DNA of 64,000 bases from positions 62,001-126,000 of the forward strand of contig NZ_FNOX01000010.1 in NCBI RefSeq assembly GCF_900107155.1, written 5' to 3'. The stretch is from Pseudomonas salomonii (lineage in GTDB: Bacteria; Pseudomonadota; Gammaproteobacteria; Pseudomonadales; Pseudomonadaceae). Position numbers and translations under genes: made by a program. How positions within the stretch are numbered: the first letter of the stretch is position 1; the number at the start of each line of letters is the position of its first letter. The notes beneath the pieces are model-generated. The model was not told the origin of the DNA. It did not search any database and saw only the letters and a list, made by a program, of their open reading frames with translations. Below are positions 9,396-17,125 of the stretch, piece by piece.

Positions 9396-9428
9396 GCGGG
9401 ACGGCACTGCGCAATGCCTGGGTAAACT

Positions 9429-9446
9429 CGTAAAACTATCGTTACA
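9429..9446. promoter_or_regulatory. TyrR/PhhR-like box 2
   Basis: CGTAAAACTATCGTTACA carries GTAAA and TTACA arms at the exact TyrR-box spacing. It is 51 bp (about five turns) from box 1, so a regulator could bind both on one face. Confidence 0.45.
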
Positions 9447-9581
9447 CCCCGGAAAGCCAGCGTTACAGCCAGACTTTTTCGTCGGTTAACGGAAAACTGT
9501 CAGTGGGACGCGTCTGAAGAATCGGTTCAGCCAATTGGCTGTTTTTTCTCGATAAAGAATTACACCGAAAAAACAGAAGAA

Positions 9582-9622
9582 AAAATGCAAATGAAACCGT
9601 GTCAATAAATATTTTGCATTTT
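9582..9622. promoter_or_regulatory. Perfect 10-bp inverted repeat upstream of peptide gene
   Basis: AAAATGCAAA (9582-9591) and TTTGCATTTT (9613-9622) are exact reverse complements, with centres 31 bp apart (about three helical turns) in a notably AT-rich stretch. This could be a two-site operator for the peptide/enzyme cassette. A second small hairpin, CTTGCCA/TGGCAAG (9649-9673), follows in the probable 5' UTR. Confidence 0.45.
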
Positions 9623-9707
9623 CAAACACTCTCTCCTAGGTTCTTTCACTTGCCAGCGAAGCCCGTTGGCAAGCCGTTCTCAAACAACGTCCTCTAGGAG
9701 ATACACC

Positions 9708-9845
9708 ATGCAAGCACTGGAAAACGACCTGGAAACCGAACTGCAACTTGACGATTGGTTTGAAGCGCCGACCCATGAGGCCGCCGTTGAAATGATGCAA
9801 GCCGATGCCGTTGTGCCCTTTGGCACTGCGATGTGGCCTTTCTAA
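9708..9845 (+). CDS. 45-residue acidic peptide, possible modified-peptide precursor
   Basis: ATG 9708 has a strong ribosome site (TAGGAG, 9695-9700, 7 bases away). The peptide contains ten Asp/Glu, no Lys, Arg or Cys, and one His. The N-terminal part (MQALENDLETELQLDDWFEA) is acidic and leader-like. The end, VVPFGTAMWPF, is hydrophobic and aromatic, with the PF pair repeated at 37-38 and 44-45. A 9-bp hairpin and then an M29-like enzyme follow 73 bases later on the same strand. The layout (small peptide, intergenic hairpin, enzyme) resembles RiPP precursor operons. It is not PqqA, since it lacks the Glu-x3-Tyr. No family is recognised. Confidence 0.7.
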   Translation: MQALENDLETELQLDDWFEAPTHEAAVEMMQADAVVPFGTAMWPF

Positions 9846-9861
9846 CACCCGGCAGGCATCC

Positions 9862-9887
9862 GGCAGGTGCTGTGCACGGCACCTGCC
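9862..9887 (+). terminator. Intergenic hairpin between peptide and enzyme genes
   Basis: Perfect 9-bp stem GGCAGGTGC/GCACCTGCC (9862-9870 with 9879-9887) and an 8-base loop, followed by CCC rather than a T run. It is better suited to partial attenuation or 3'-end protection of the peptide mRNA than to full termination. This would give more peptide than enzyme. Confidence 0.55.
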
Positions 9888-9918
9888 CCCTTACCCAAGG
9901 CATAGAAGGACACCCGTC

Positions 9919-10878
9919 ATGGACAAGGCCCGCGCCGTCGAACACTTCCTCTACTACCTCGCACACCACCCGGCACTCAGCGGCCTGAGCCGCCCTACGG
10001 TGTTGCTGGGCCATACCGAGCGCTACGACGCCATCGCCGAAGCAATCACCCACAGCAGCGCCGCACGCTTCAACTTCCAATGCCAGCGCCTGGACCTGAC
10101 GCCCAGCGATACCCTGGCCCACGCCATCGAAACCTGTGACCTGTACCTGTTTCTGTATGACTCCTCGACCCTGCCCAACCCACGCGCCGAAGGCCCGGAC
10201 TTTATTCGCGCCCTGCAAGGCGTGATGGCCGAACACTGGAAGAAATCCCTGCTGTTCAAGGATTATGGCGACTATTTCTACGACACCTTCAGCGTCGAGC
10301 CGCAGCGCATCGCCGACCTCAACGCTACGCTGATCCGGCGCATGTCCCAGGCCAACGTGCTGAGTTTTACCGACAAACATGGCTCGCGCCTTGAGGCGCC
10401 GCTGAGCAGCATCAAGAAGTGGACCAATATCAACGGGGTCGGCAACCACGACCTGGCACCGGGCGAAATCGCCACCCACAGCGAGGCCATCAATGGCCAG
10501 GTGCGGTTTGTCGGCACCTTCCTCAGCACCATTCCGTTTGCGCGCAAATACGGCGTGCTGCAATCACCGTTGGAACTGTGGATCGAGAACTCGACGGTTT
10601 GCAGCGTGGCCAGCGACGTGCCGGGGCTGGCGGATGATTTCAACAAGTACCTGAATGCCAACCCGTCCAACCGGCGCGTGGAGGAATTGGGGATTGGCAC
10701 CAATGAAGGCGTGAAAGACTTGTATGCACGCAATGCCGGCTTCGAGGAGCGCCATTGCGGCCTGCACCTGGGCTTGGGTGGCGGGCAGAAAGGCAGCCAT
10801 CACCTTGACCTGATCTTTGAGAGTGGCGTGTTGGCATTGGATGACAAGCCGGTGTTTGATGGCAGATTTGCGTTCTAA
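9919..10878 (+). CDS. M29 aminopeptidase/NicX-like metalloenzyme
   Basis: The product is 319 residues, ATG 9919 after AGAAGGA. The C-terminal half resembles the M29 (aminopeptidase T/AmpS) and NicX dioxygenase superfamily: PGEIATH (181-187), ELGIGTNEG (256-264), FEERHCGLHLGLGG (275-288) and SHHLDLIF (293-300). By analogy the likely metal ligands are E256, E277, H283, H295 and D297. The N-terminal half is a Rossmann-like domain (Asp/Tyr-rich DLYLFLYDSS at 74-83). The Tyr and Asn usually found between the His motifs of M29 peptidases seem absent and the loop is short, so activity may differ. It probably acts on the peptide encoded just upstream. At 319 residues it is shorter than typical M29 peptidases (about 370-410). 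Confidence 0.65.
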   Translation: MDKARAVEHFLYYLAHHPALSGLSRPTVLLGHTERYDAIAEAITHSSAARFNFQCQRLDLTPSDTLAHAIETCDLYLFLYDSSTLPNPRAEGPDFIRALQGVMAEHWKKSLLFKDYGDYFYDTFSVEPQRIADLNATLIRRMSQANVLSFTDKHGSRLEAPLSSIKKWTNINGVGNHDLAPGEIATHSEAINGQVRFVGTFLSTIPFARKYGVLQSPLELWIENSTVCSVASDVPGLADDFNKYLNANPSNRRVEELGIGTNEGVKDLYARNAGFEERHCGLHLGLGGGQKGSHHLDLIFESGVLALDDKPVFDGRFAF

Positions 10879-10906
10879 CACACCTTGTTGAAACAAAACC
10901 GATCCC

Positions 10907-10993
10907 TGTGGGAGCTGGCTTGCCTGCGATAGCATCACTGCGGTTTGCCTGGTAAACCGAGGTGCCCGCATCGCAGGCAAGCCAGCGCCCACA
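10907..10993. repeat. REP pair (REPIN), 'AGCTGGCTTGCCTGCGAT' class
   Basis: TGTGGGAGCTGGCTTGCCTG and its near-complement GCAGGCAAGCCAGCGCCCACA face each other across about 45 bases. Copies of the same class lie at 21732-21803 and 35035-35122. Confidence 0.85.
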
Positions 10994-11020
10994 CTTGAAA
11001 GCATTTCAAATCACGGGCAA

Positions 11021-11055
11021 AAAAAAACGCCAACCCTAGGGTTGGCGTTTTTTTA
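11021..11055. terminator. Bidirectional terminator between M29-like gene and rluB
   Basis: Stem ACGCCAACCC/GGGTTGGCGT around TA, flanked by an A run on the left and a T run on the right. It can serve both convergent units. Confidence 0.92.
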
Positions 11056-11068
11056 TGCCGCGGTTAAA

Positions 11069-12292
11069 TCACTGCGGCTTCTTGCGACCAAAACCCGGAC
11101 GCTGACCCGAACCTGCCGGGGCGCCACGGCGCTTGCCCGACGGCTCGTCGGCGACCAGTTTCGGGCCAGGGCGCTTGTTCGCCGCAGGCTTGGCCGGGCG
11201 CTTGGTGCTGGCGTTGTCCGCCGGGCGGTCCGCTTCACCACGGTTGCTACGGCCACCGCTTGGCGCTTCACCACGGGCTGGACGCGGCGTGCGCGGTGCA
11301 CGTTCGCCTTCCTGACGCGATGGCGCGGTTGGGCGGCGCTCGCCTTCGATGTGCGGCTCACGGGAGATACGCCCACCAGTTGCCGGAGCATTCAGCGCCG
11401 GGCGCAAGGTGCGGGCAACACGTTCGGTACGCGCCACAGGACGCGAGGATTTACGCTGCATACGCTCAAGCTTGTCTTTGCTCTTGGCGTTCATCTGCGG
11501 CATGGCCACCGGCGTCAGGCCGACTTCGGCACTGAGGATGTCGACTTCGTACTGGCTCATTTCGCGCCAGCGGCCCATCGGCAGGTCGGAGTTAAGGAAT
11601 ACCGGGCCGAAACGCACGCGCTTCAGGCGGCTGACCACCAGGCCCTGGGATTCCCACAGGCGACGGACTTCACGGTTACGGCCTTCCATCACCACGCAGT
11701 GGTACCAGTGGTTGAAACCTTCGCCACCAGGCGCCTGCTTGATGTCGGTGAACTTGGCCGGGCCGTCTTCCAGCACCACGCCAGCCTTGAGGCGTTCGAT
11801 CATCTCGTCATCGACTTCGCCGCGTACACGCACAGCGTATTCACGGTCCATCTCGTAGGACGGGTGCATCAAGCGGTTGGCCAGCTCACCGTCGGTGGTG
11901 AACATCAGCAAGCCGGTGGTGTTGATGTCCAGGCGGCCGATGTTGATCCAGCGGCCTTCTTTGGGCTTGGGCATCTTGTCGAACACGGTCGGACGGCCTT
12001 CCGGGTCGTCACGGGTGCAGATCTCGCCGTCGGGCTTGTTGTACATGATCACGCGGCGCACCGATTCGGCGGCCTCTTCACGCTTGATGACCTTGCCATC
12101 AATGGTGATTGCATCGTGCAGGTCGACGCGCTGGCCGAGGGTAGCCTCGACGCCATTGACCTTGATGCGCTTCTGGGTGATCCAGGCTTCGACGTCGCGG
12201 CGTGAGCCCACGCCGATACGCGCCAGCACCTTTTGCAGTTTTTCGCCTGCTGGGCCGATTTCCTGGCTGTCGTTCTGGTCTTGGTCGTTCAT
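11069..12292 (-). CDS. rluB: 23S rRNA pseudouridine synthase RluB with long basic tail
   Basis: The product is 407 residues. An S4 RNA-binding domain (about 15-75) precedes the RsuA-type catalytic domain with GRLDINTTGLLMFTTDGEL, whose Asp is the catalytic nucleophile. RluB makes pseudouridine 2605 in the peptidyl-transferase region. The last ~150 residues are very rich in Arg, Pro, Lys and Gly (RPTAPSRQEGERAPRTPRPA), low-complexity and probably disordered. E. coli RluB is about 290 residues. GGAGG lies 8 bases before ATG 12292. It ends the PHP-yciO-scpA-scpB-DUF1289-rluB minus-strand series. Confidence 0.93.
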   Translation of the reverse strand: MNDQDQNDSQEIGPAGEKLQKVLARIGVGSRRDVEAWITQKRIKVNGVEATLGQRVDLHDAITIDGKVIKREEAAESVRRVIMYNKPDGEICTRDDPEGRPTVFDKMPKPKEGRWINIGRLDINTTGLLMFTTDGELANRLMHPSYEMDREYAVRVRGEVDDEMIERLKAGVVLEDGPAKFTDIKQAPGGEGFNHWYHCVVMEGRNREVRRLWESQGLVVSRLKRVRFGPVFLNSDLPMGRWREMSQYEVDILSAEVGLTPVAMPQMNAKSKDKLERMQRKSSRPVARTERVARTLRPALNAPATGGRISREPHIEGERRPTAPSRQEGERAPRTPRPARGEAPSGGRSNRGEADRPADNASTKRPAKPAANKRPGPKLVADEPSGKRRGAPAGSGQRPGFGRKKPQ

Positions 12293-12436
12293 CTTAAGCA
12301 CCTCCCGGTGGGTCGATTCAGGCGTGGCCTGAAGAGTATTGAAAGCGGGGCTTTGGCCGAATAGCTCGGCAAAGGGTCGCGAATCATACGCGCATGGCGC
12401 ATGTTTCGCATCACAGACTAGTCGATAAGGCCCCAG

Positions 12437-12628
12437 TCATTTGCTTTTCCGCCGACCGGTGGCGCCCAGGGCCAGCAGGCGCAGCTCGGCTTCGGCCAGA
12501 ACGGTACGTTTGTCGGCTTTGTCGAGTTTCTTCCAGGCGCGGATTTCGCGTTTGCTGCGGCCACAGCCGACACAGATGTCATCGGTGAATTTACAGATGC
12601 TGATGCAAGGGTCTTTGGTGGAACTCAT
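12437..12628 (-). CDS. DUF1289 family Cys-rich protein
   Basis: The product is 63 residues with the family's four-Cys pattern DPCISICKFTDDICVGCGRS and then REIRAWKKL. It probably binds a metal or Fe-S cluster; the function of the family is unknown. ATG 12628 has GAGAG about 8 bases upstream; ATG 12631, one codon earlier, is equally possible. It sits between scpB and rluB in the same direction, separated from scpB by a REPIN-like repeat. Confidence 0.85.
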   Translation of the reverse strand: MSSTKDPCISICKFTDDICVGCGRSKREIRAWKKLDKADKRTVLAEAELRLLALGATGRRKSK

Positions 12629-12639
12629 CATTACGGCTC

Positions 12640-12740
12640 TCGTTCCCACGCTCCGCGTGGTAATGCATCCCGTGACGCTCCGCGTCACAAGCGGACGCGG
12701 AGCGTCCGAGGCGGCATTCCCACGCAGAGCGTGGGAACGA
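12640..12740. repeat. REPIN-like element, 'TCGTTCCCACGC' class
   Basis: The ends TCGTTCCCACGCTCCGCGTGG and CCACGCAGAGCGTGGGAACGA are inverted, and each half carries a further hairpin (GTGACGC...GCGTCAC). Similar copies are at 18222-18332 and 28296-28398. This copy lies between DUF1289 and scpB. Confidence 0.85.
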
Positions 12741-12762
12741 TCTATGTGTCTGGCAGAGCGGG

Positions 12763-13695
12763 TCAGTCCTCGAACTGGCGGCGTTCGGCCTCGATGGCTT
12801 CAGCCAGCGCCCGGGCTTCGTCTTCTTCGTCGCTCAAAGGCGGCTGTTCAAGGGCGGCAACAGCGGCCAGGAGCTTTTCACGGGCTTCGGCCACGCCGAG
12901 GATGTCTTCTTCGGGTTCAGGTTCCGGTTCGACTTGCGCCTCACCCTCAACGTTCACCTGGGTTTGCGGCTCAGCCGCGCCGTCACGCAACAAATCATCA
13001 AAGTCAGTCTTGATGCCCTGCTCCATGTCATCCAGTTCAAGCAGCAAGGTATGGAAACTGGTTTCGTCCTTCGGCTCTTCCGGCTCGGCGGTGGCGTCGG
13101 CCAGTTCCTGCAGGCTGGCCGGCACCGGCGCGTCGTCGAAGTCGAGCACCGGCTCGGCTTCCATCTCGCGCAATTCGGCAAGCGGTGGCAGGTCGTCGAG
13201 GTTTTTCAGGTTGAAGTGATCGAGGAACACCTTGGTGGTGGCGAACATCGCCGGTTTGCCGGGCACGTCGCGGTAGCCGACGATGCGGATCCACTCGCGC
13301 TCCAGCAGCGTCTTGACGATATGGCTGTTGACCGCAACGCCCCGCACATCCTCAATTTCGCCCCGGGTGATCGGCTGGCGATAGGCAATCAGCGCCATGG
13401 TCTCCAGCATCGCCCGGGAATAACGCTGCGGGCGTTCTTCCCACAACCGGCCGACCCACGGGGAAAATTTCTCACGGATCTGCAAGCGATAACCTGACGC
13501 CACCTCGCGCAGTTCAAAGGCGCGACCGTCGCAGGACTTGCGCAGAATCTCCAGCGCCTTCTTGAACACCGGCGGTTCAGGGCGCTCGGCCTCTTCGAAC
13601 AACTCGAACAGGCGTTCCAGCGATTGCGGTTTTCCCGAGGCCAGGAGAAAGGCTTCCAGCAAGGGTGCCAGTTCGCGGGGTTCAGTCAGATTCAT
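12763..13695 (-). CDS. scpB: Segregation and condensation protein B
   Basis: The product is 310 residues. It has the two winged-helix domains of ScpB in the first ~190 residues (LAPLLEAFLLASGKPQSLER; SRAMLETMALIAYRQPITRGE), then a long acidic Glu/Asp/Ala tail. ScpB dimers bind ScpA and the SMC ATPase to form the bacterial condensin that compacts and separates chromosomes. SMC is not in this window. ATG 13695 starts 12 bases after the scpA stop, so the two are co-translated. Confidence 0.95.
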   Translation of the reverse strand: MNLTEPRELAPLLEAFLLASGKPQSLERLFELFEEAERPEPPVFKKALEILRKSCDGRAFELREVASGYRLQIREKFSPWVGRLWEERPQRYSRAMLETMALIAYRQPITRGEIEDVRGVAVNSHIVKTLLEREWIRIVGYRDVPGKPAMFATTKVFLDHFNLKNLDDLPPLAELREMEAEPVLDFDDAPVPASLQELADATAEPEEPKDETSFHTLLLELDDMEQGIKTDFDDLLRDGAAEPQTQVNVEGEAQVEPEPEPEEDILGVAEAREKLLAAVAALEQPPLSDEEDEARALAEAIEAERRQFED

Positions 13696-13707
13696 CGATT
13701 CAGCTCT

Positions 13708-14526
13708 TTATTCGGCTCGCGCCCGCACGTGGATAGCCGCAAAAGGCTCATTCTGGACCAGCTCGACCAAGGATTCCTTGACCAGTTCGAGGATGGCCAT
13801 AAAGGTCACCACCACCCCCAGGCGCCCTTCCTCTTTGGTAAACAGCTCGACAAACGGCACAAAGCCGCCGCCCTTGAGGCGCTCCAGCACATCGCTCATG
13901 CGCTCGCGGGTCGACAGCGCTTCGCGGCTGACCTGGTGGCTTTCGAACATGTCACCCCGGCGCAATACCTCGGCCATGGACATCAGCAATTCTTCCAGGC
14001 TCACATCCGGCAACAGCTTGCGCGCCCGAGCTTCCGGGGCGTCGAGCTTGGGCACCAGCACATCACGGCCCACGCGGCTCAAGCCGTCGATGCCTTCGGC
14101 GGCGGCCTTGAAGCGTTCGTATTCCTGCAGGCGACGGATCAGTTCGGCACGCGGGTCGTCTTCTTCGGCCTCGATGGTCTCGGCGCGCGGCAACAGCATG
14201 CGCGACTTGATCTCGGCGAGCATGGCGGCCATCACCAGGTACTCGGCGGCCAGTTCCAGGCGCACCGACTGCATCAACTCGACATACCCCATGTACTGGC
14301 GAGTGATTTCCGCCACCGGGATGTCGAGGATATTGATGTTCTGTTTACGGATCAGGTACAGCAGCAGGTCCAGCGGGCCTTCGAAGGCTTCAAGGAAAAC
14401 TTCCAGCGCATCCGGCGGAATATACAGGTCCAGCGGCATTTCCATGACCGCCTGGCCATAGACCATGGCAAACGGCAGTTCCTGCTGGGCGCCGGCCTGG
14501 GGATCAGCGGTTTCCACGGCCGACAT
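13708..14526 (-). CDS. scpA: Segregation and condensation protein A (kleisin)
   Basis: The product is 272 residues. The kleisin N-terminal helix region is seen as FEGPLDLLLYLIRKQNINIL, followed by the ScpA AEYLVMAAMLAEIKSRMLLP stretch. The C-terminal winged helix is present. ATG 14526 abuts the stop of the upstream yciO-like gene, which indicates translational coupling. It bridges SMC heads and binds ScpB. Confidence 0.96.
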   Translation of the reverse strand: MSAVETADPQAGAQQELPFAMVYGQAVMEMPLDLYIPPDALEVFLEAFEGPLDLLLYLIRKQNINILDIPVAEITRQYMGYVELMQSVRLELAAEYLVMAAMLAEIKSRMLLPRAETIEAEEDDPRAELIRRLQEYERFKAAAEGIDGLSRVGRDVLVPKLDAPEARARKLLPDVSLEELLMSMAEVLRRGDMFESHQVSREALSTRERMSDVLERLKGGGFVPFVELFTKEEGRLGVVVTFMAILELVKESLVELVQNEPFAAIHVRARAE

Positions 14527-15156
14527 TCAGGCCTCGACCATAAACGGCGTCGGGTCGCCGCAGCCCACGCGCACCACTTGCGGCTCGCCGTCGGCCAGGT
14601 TGATCACGGTGGACGCCTTGTTGCCGCCATAGCCGCCGTCGATGATCAGGTCGACGTGCTTTTCCAGCAAGCGGCGCATCTCGTAAGGGTCGTACAACGG
14701 CTCTTCTTCACCGGGCAAAATCAGCGACACGCTCATCAACGGCTCACCCAGTTCGGCCAGCAACGCCAGGGCAATCGGGTGCTCGGGCACACGCAGGCCG
14801 ATGGTGCGCTTCTTTGGGTGCAGCAACAGGCGCGGCACTTCGCGGGTGGCGTTGAGAATAAAGGTGTACGGCCCCGGCGTGTGGGCCTTGAGCAGGCGGA
14901 AGGTGCCGGTGTCGACCTTGGCGAACAACCCCAGTTGCGACAAATCGCTGCAGATCAGCGCAAAGTTGTGGTTTTTGTCCAGGTCACGCAGGCGTCTGAC
15001 CCGTTCGACCGCGCTTTTGTCGCCGATCTGGCAACCAATGGCGTAGGACGAATCAGTCGGGTAGATCACCACGCCACCGGCGCGAATGATCTCCACGGCC
15101 TGTTTTATCAGGCGCGCTTGAGGGTTTTCCGGATGAATCTGGAAGAATTGACTCAC
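14527..15156 (-). CDS. YciO/YrdC/Sua5-family protein
   Basis: The product is 209 residues with the family's KxR/SxN-type nucleotide site: GGVVIYPTDSSYAIGCQ near the start, the KNHNFALICSDLSQLG stretch, and STVINL in the C-part. YrdC members make threonylcarbamoyl-AMP for tRNA t6A. YciO relatives are less active, and I place this gene with the YciO type by length and neighbours (scpA, PHP). GTG 15156 has AGGT upstream and gives MSQFFQIHPENPQ; ATG 15195 is possible but would overlap the upstream PHP gene. Confidence 0.88.
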   Translation of the reverse strand: MSQFFQIHPENPQARLIKQAVEIIRAGGVVIYPTDSSYAIGCQIGDKSAVERVRRLRDLDKNHNFALICSDLSQLGLFAKVDTGTFRLLKAHTPGPYTFILNATREVPRLLLHPKKRTIGLRVPEHPIALALLAELGEPLMSVSLILPGEEEPLYDPYEMRRLLEKHVDLIIDGGYGGNKASTVINLADGEPQVVRVGCGDPTPFMVEA

Positions 15157-15169
15157 GTGTTCTACCTGT

Positions 15170-16033
15170 TCAGACGGTGGCAATAATGGGGTCATGCTTG
15201 AATCGCCCCCACAGCAGCGGCAAGTCTTCCGGGACCTGGCGGTACTCGCCGATCTCGGACCAGCCGCCTGGGCCATGAAAATCACTGCCGGCGCTGACCA
15301 GCAGACCAAATTCGCGGGCAAGAATCGCCAGGCTGCCCACCTGATCAGCGGGTTGATGCCCGTTGACCACTTCGATTGCGTGGCCGCCCGCTCCAATATA
15401 GTCGGCAATCAGCTTGCGGCGTTTGCTGCGGGTGAAATCGTAATGCCAGGGATGCGCCAGGCTCACCCAGGCTCCGGAAGCGCGCAATGTGCCGACCGTA
15501 TCTTCCAGGGTCGGCCAGTGTTGCTTCACATCACCCAACTTGCCGGCGCCCAGCCATTTGCGAAACGCTTCGGCGCGGTCCCTGACGAACCCTTCACGCA
15601 CCATCCAGTCGGCAAAGTGCGGCCGGGCCGGTGCGTTGCCGCTGTCGCCCAGCTCCTGCTGGATGGCGCGGGCGCCGTCGAGCGCATTGGGCATGCCTTT
15701 AAGGCTGAGCTTGCGGCTTATTTCTTCGGACCGCAGCCAACGGCCATCGTGCAATTGGGCGATGGCCGCCACCAAAGGCGCAGCGTTTTGATCAAAACCG
15801 TAACCGAGCACATGAATGGTGGCGCCGCCCCAGGTGCAGGACAATTCCACGCCGTTGACCAGTTGCATGCCCAGCGCATGGGCCGCCGTGCGCGCCTCGT
15901 CGAGGCCTTCGAGGGTGTCGTGGTCGGTCAACGACAGGACTCGCACGCCTTTTTCAAACGCACGCGCAACCAGTACCGCGGGCGCCAGGGCGCCGTCGGA
16001 GGCTGTGCTGTGGCAGTGCAAATCAACATTCAC
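15170..16033 (-). CDS. PHP-domain phosphoesterase (RNase AM/YciV type)
   Basis: The product is 287 residues and begins VNVDLHCHSTASDG, the metal-binding HxH of the PHP fold. It continues with SLTDHDTLEG, NGVELSC, and the late SAGSDFHGPGG (His/Asp ligands). This matches E. coli YciV/RNase AM, a 5'-3' exonuclease and 3',5'-bisphosphate nucleotidase. The start is GTG 16033, since the HxH must lie at the very N-terminus. It is the first gene of the minus-strand series and is divergent from yciB. Confidence 0.9.
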   Translation of the reverse strand: MNVDLHCHSTASDGALAPAVLVARAFEKGVRVLSLTDHDTLEGLDEARTAAHALGMQLVNGVELSCTWGGATIHVLGYGFDQNAAPLVAAIAQLHDGRWLRSEEISRKLSLKGMPNALDGARAIQQELGDSGNAPARPHFADWMVREGFVRDRAEAFRKWLGAGKLGDVKQHWPTLEDTVGTLRASGAWVSLAHPWHYDFTRSKRRKLIADYIGAGGHAIEVVNGHQPADQVGSLAILAREFGLLVSAGSDFHGPGGWSEIGEYRQVPEDLPLLWGRFKHDPIIATV

Positions 16034-16120
16034 GGGCGTGTGTAACCTCAAGTCAGCTGGCGCTTTCGCTACCAAGGATGTTTGTTATTATGCCGCCACA
16101 TCCAGCTTCTGGCTCTTACT

Positions 16121-16717
16121 GTGAAACAATTCATCGACTTCATCCCGCTGTTGCTGTTTTTCATCGTTACCAAACTCGACCCCAGGGTCATCGATATCGC
16201 CGGTCATCAGCTCTCGTTCGGGGGCATCTACAGCGCCACTGCCGTGCTGATCGTCAGTTCTATCGTAGTCTACGGCGCCATTTTCATTTCCCAGCGCAAA
16301 CTGGAAAAAAGCCAATGGCTCACCCTGATTGCCTGCCTGGTGTTCGGCGGCCTGACCCTGGCCTTTCACAGCGAAACCTTCCTTAAATGGAAAGCCCCGG
16401 TGGTGAACTGGCTGTTCGCGCTGGTGTTTATCGGCAGCCACTTCATCGGTGACCGCCTGTTGATCAAGCGCATCATGGGCCACGCGTTGACCCTGCCGGA
16501 GCCGGTATGGGTGCGGTTGAACGTGGCCTGGATCGTGTTTTTCCTGTTCTGCGGCGCCGCCAACCTGTTCGTGGCCTTTACCTTCCAGGATTACTGGGTG
16601 GACTTCAAAGTCTTCGGCAGCCTGGGCATGACCGTATTGTTCCTGATCGGCCAAGGTATCTACCTGTCGCGCCATCTGCATGACACCGCCCCCACCACGC
16701 CGAAAACCGAGGACTGA
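16121..16717 (+). CDS. yciB: Inner-membrane septation protein YciB (IspZ)
   Basis: The product is 198 residues, the family length, with about six hydrophobic helices. GTG 16121 starts with MKQFIDFIPLLLFFIVTK, the conserved N-terminus, and internal FIGDRLLIKRIMGHAL is typical. YciB is linked to cell division, septation and envelope integrity. The yciI gene begins one base after its stop codon. Confidence 0.94.
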   Translation: MKQFIDFIPLLLFFIVTKLDPRVIDIAGHQLSFGGIYSATAVLIVSSIVVYGAIFISQRKLEKSQWLTLIACLVFGGLTLAFHSETFLKWKAPVVNWLFALVFIGSHFIGDRLLIKRIMGHALTLPEPVWVRLNVAWIVFFLFCGAANLFVAFTFQDYWVDFKVFGSLGMTVLFLIGQGIYLSRHLHDTAPTTPKTED

Positions 16718-16718
16718 C

Positions 16719-17018
16719 ATGCTCTACGCCATCATTGCCACCGACGTTGCCGATTCGCTGGAAAAACGCCTGAGCGTACGCCCGGCGCACGTTGAGCGCC
16801 TCAAAACCCTGCAAGCCGAAGGCCGTCTGGTGATCGCAGGCCCGCACCCGGCCGTCGACAGCAATGACCCAGGCGCCGCCGGCTTCACCGGCAGCCTGAT
16901 CATTGCCGAGTTCGCCTCGCTGGCCGATGCCCAGGCCTGGGCCAAAGCCGATCCCTACATTGCTGCGGGCGTCTACGTTGATGTGGTGGTCAAGCCGTTC
17001 AAGCAAGTCCTGCCTTAA
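16719..17018 (+). CDS. yciI: YciI-family protein
   Basis: The product is 99 residues with the ferredoxin-like YciI fold: MLYAIIATD at the start, HVERLKTLQAEGRLVIAGPH in the centre (conserved His and Gly-Pro), and DPYIAAGVYVDVVVKPF near the end. Some family members act as dechlorinases or cis-dienelactone-like enzymes, but the function of this one is unknown. yciB-yciI pairing is common in gammaproteobacteria. An imperfect GAACCT/AGGTTC hairpin (17030-17050) follows. Confidence 0.9.
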   Translation: MLYAIIATDVADSLEKRLSVRPAHVERLKTLQAEGRLVIAGPHPAVDSNDPGAAGFTGSLIIAEFASLADAQAWAKADPYIAAGVYVDVVVKPFKQVLP

Positions 17019-17125
17019 AGCCCGGCTGCGCTGAACCTGATAGGTTCGGCGCGCTCCTAATTGCTCATTATTCTCGGTAACCTGCCGACAACGTTCTGAA
17101 TATTCGTGTGGAATCAGGAGTTCCG

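Noticed and set aside
9708..9845. pqqA-like PQQ precursor
   Set aside because: The peptide lacks the conserved Glu-x3-Tyr and no pqqB-E genes are near.
10907..10993. CRISPR-like repeated segments
   Set aside because: Repeats are inverted pairs scattered singly between genes, without regular spacers; they are REP elements.
17030..17050. Terminator after yciI
   Set aside because: GAACCT/AGGTTC hairpin exists but has mismatches and no T run, so it is not listed as a terminator.
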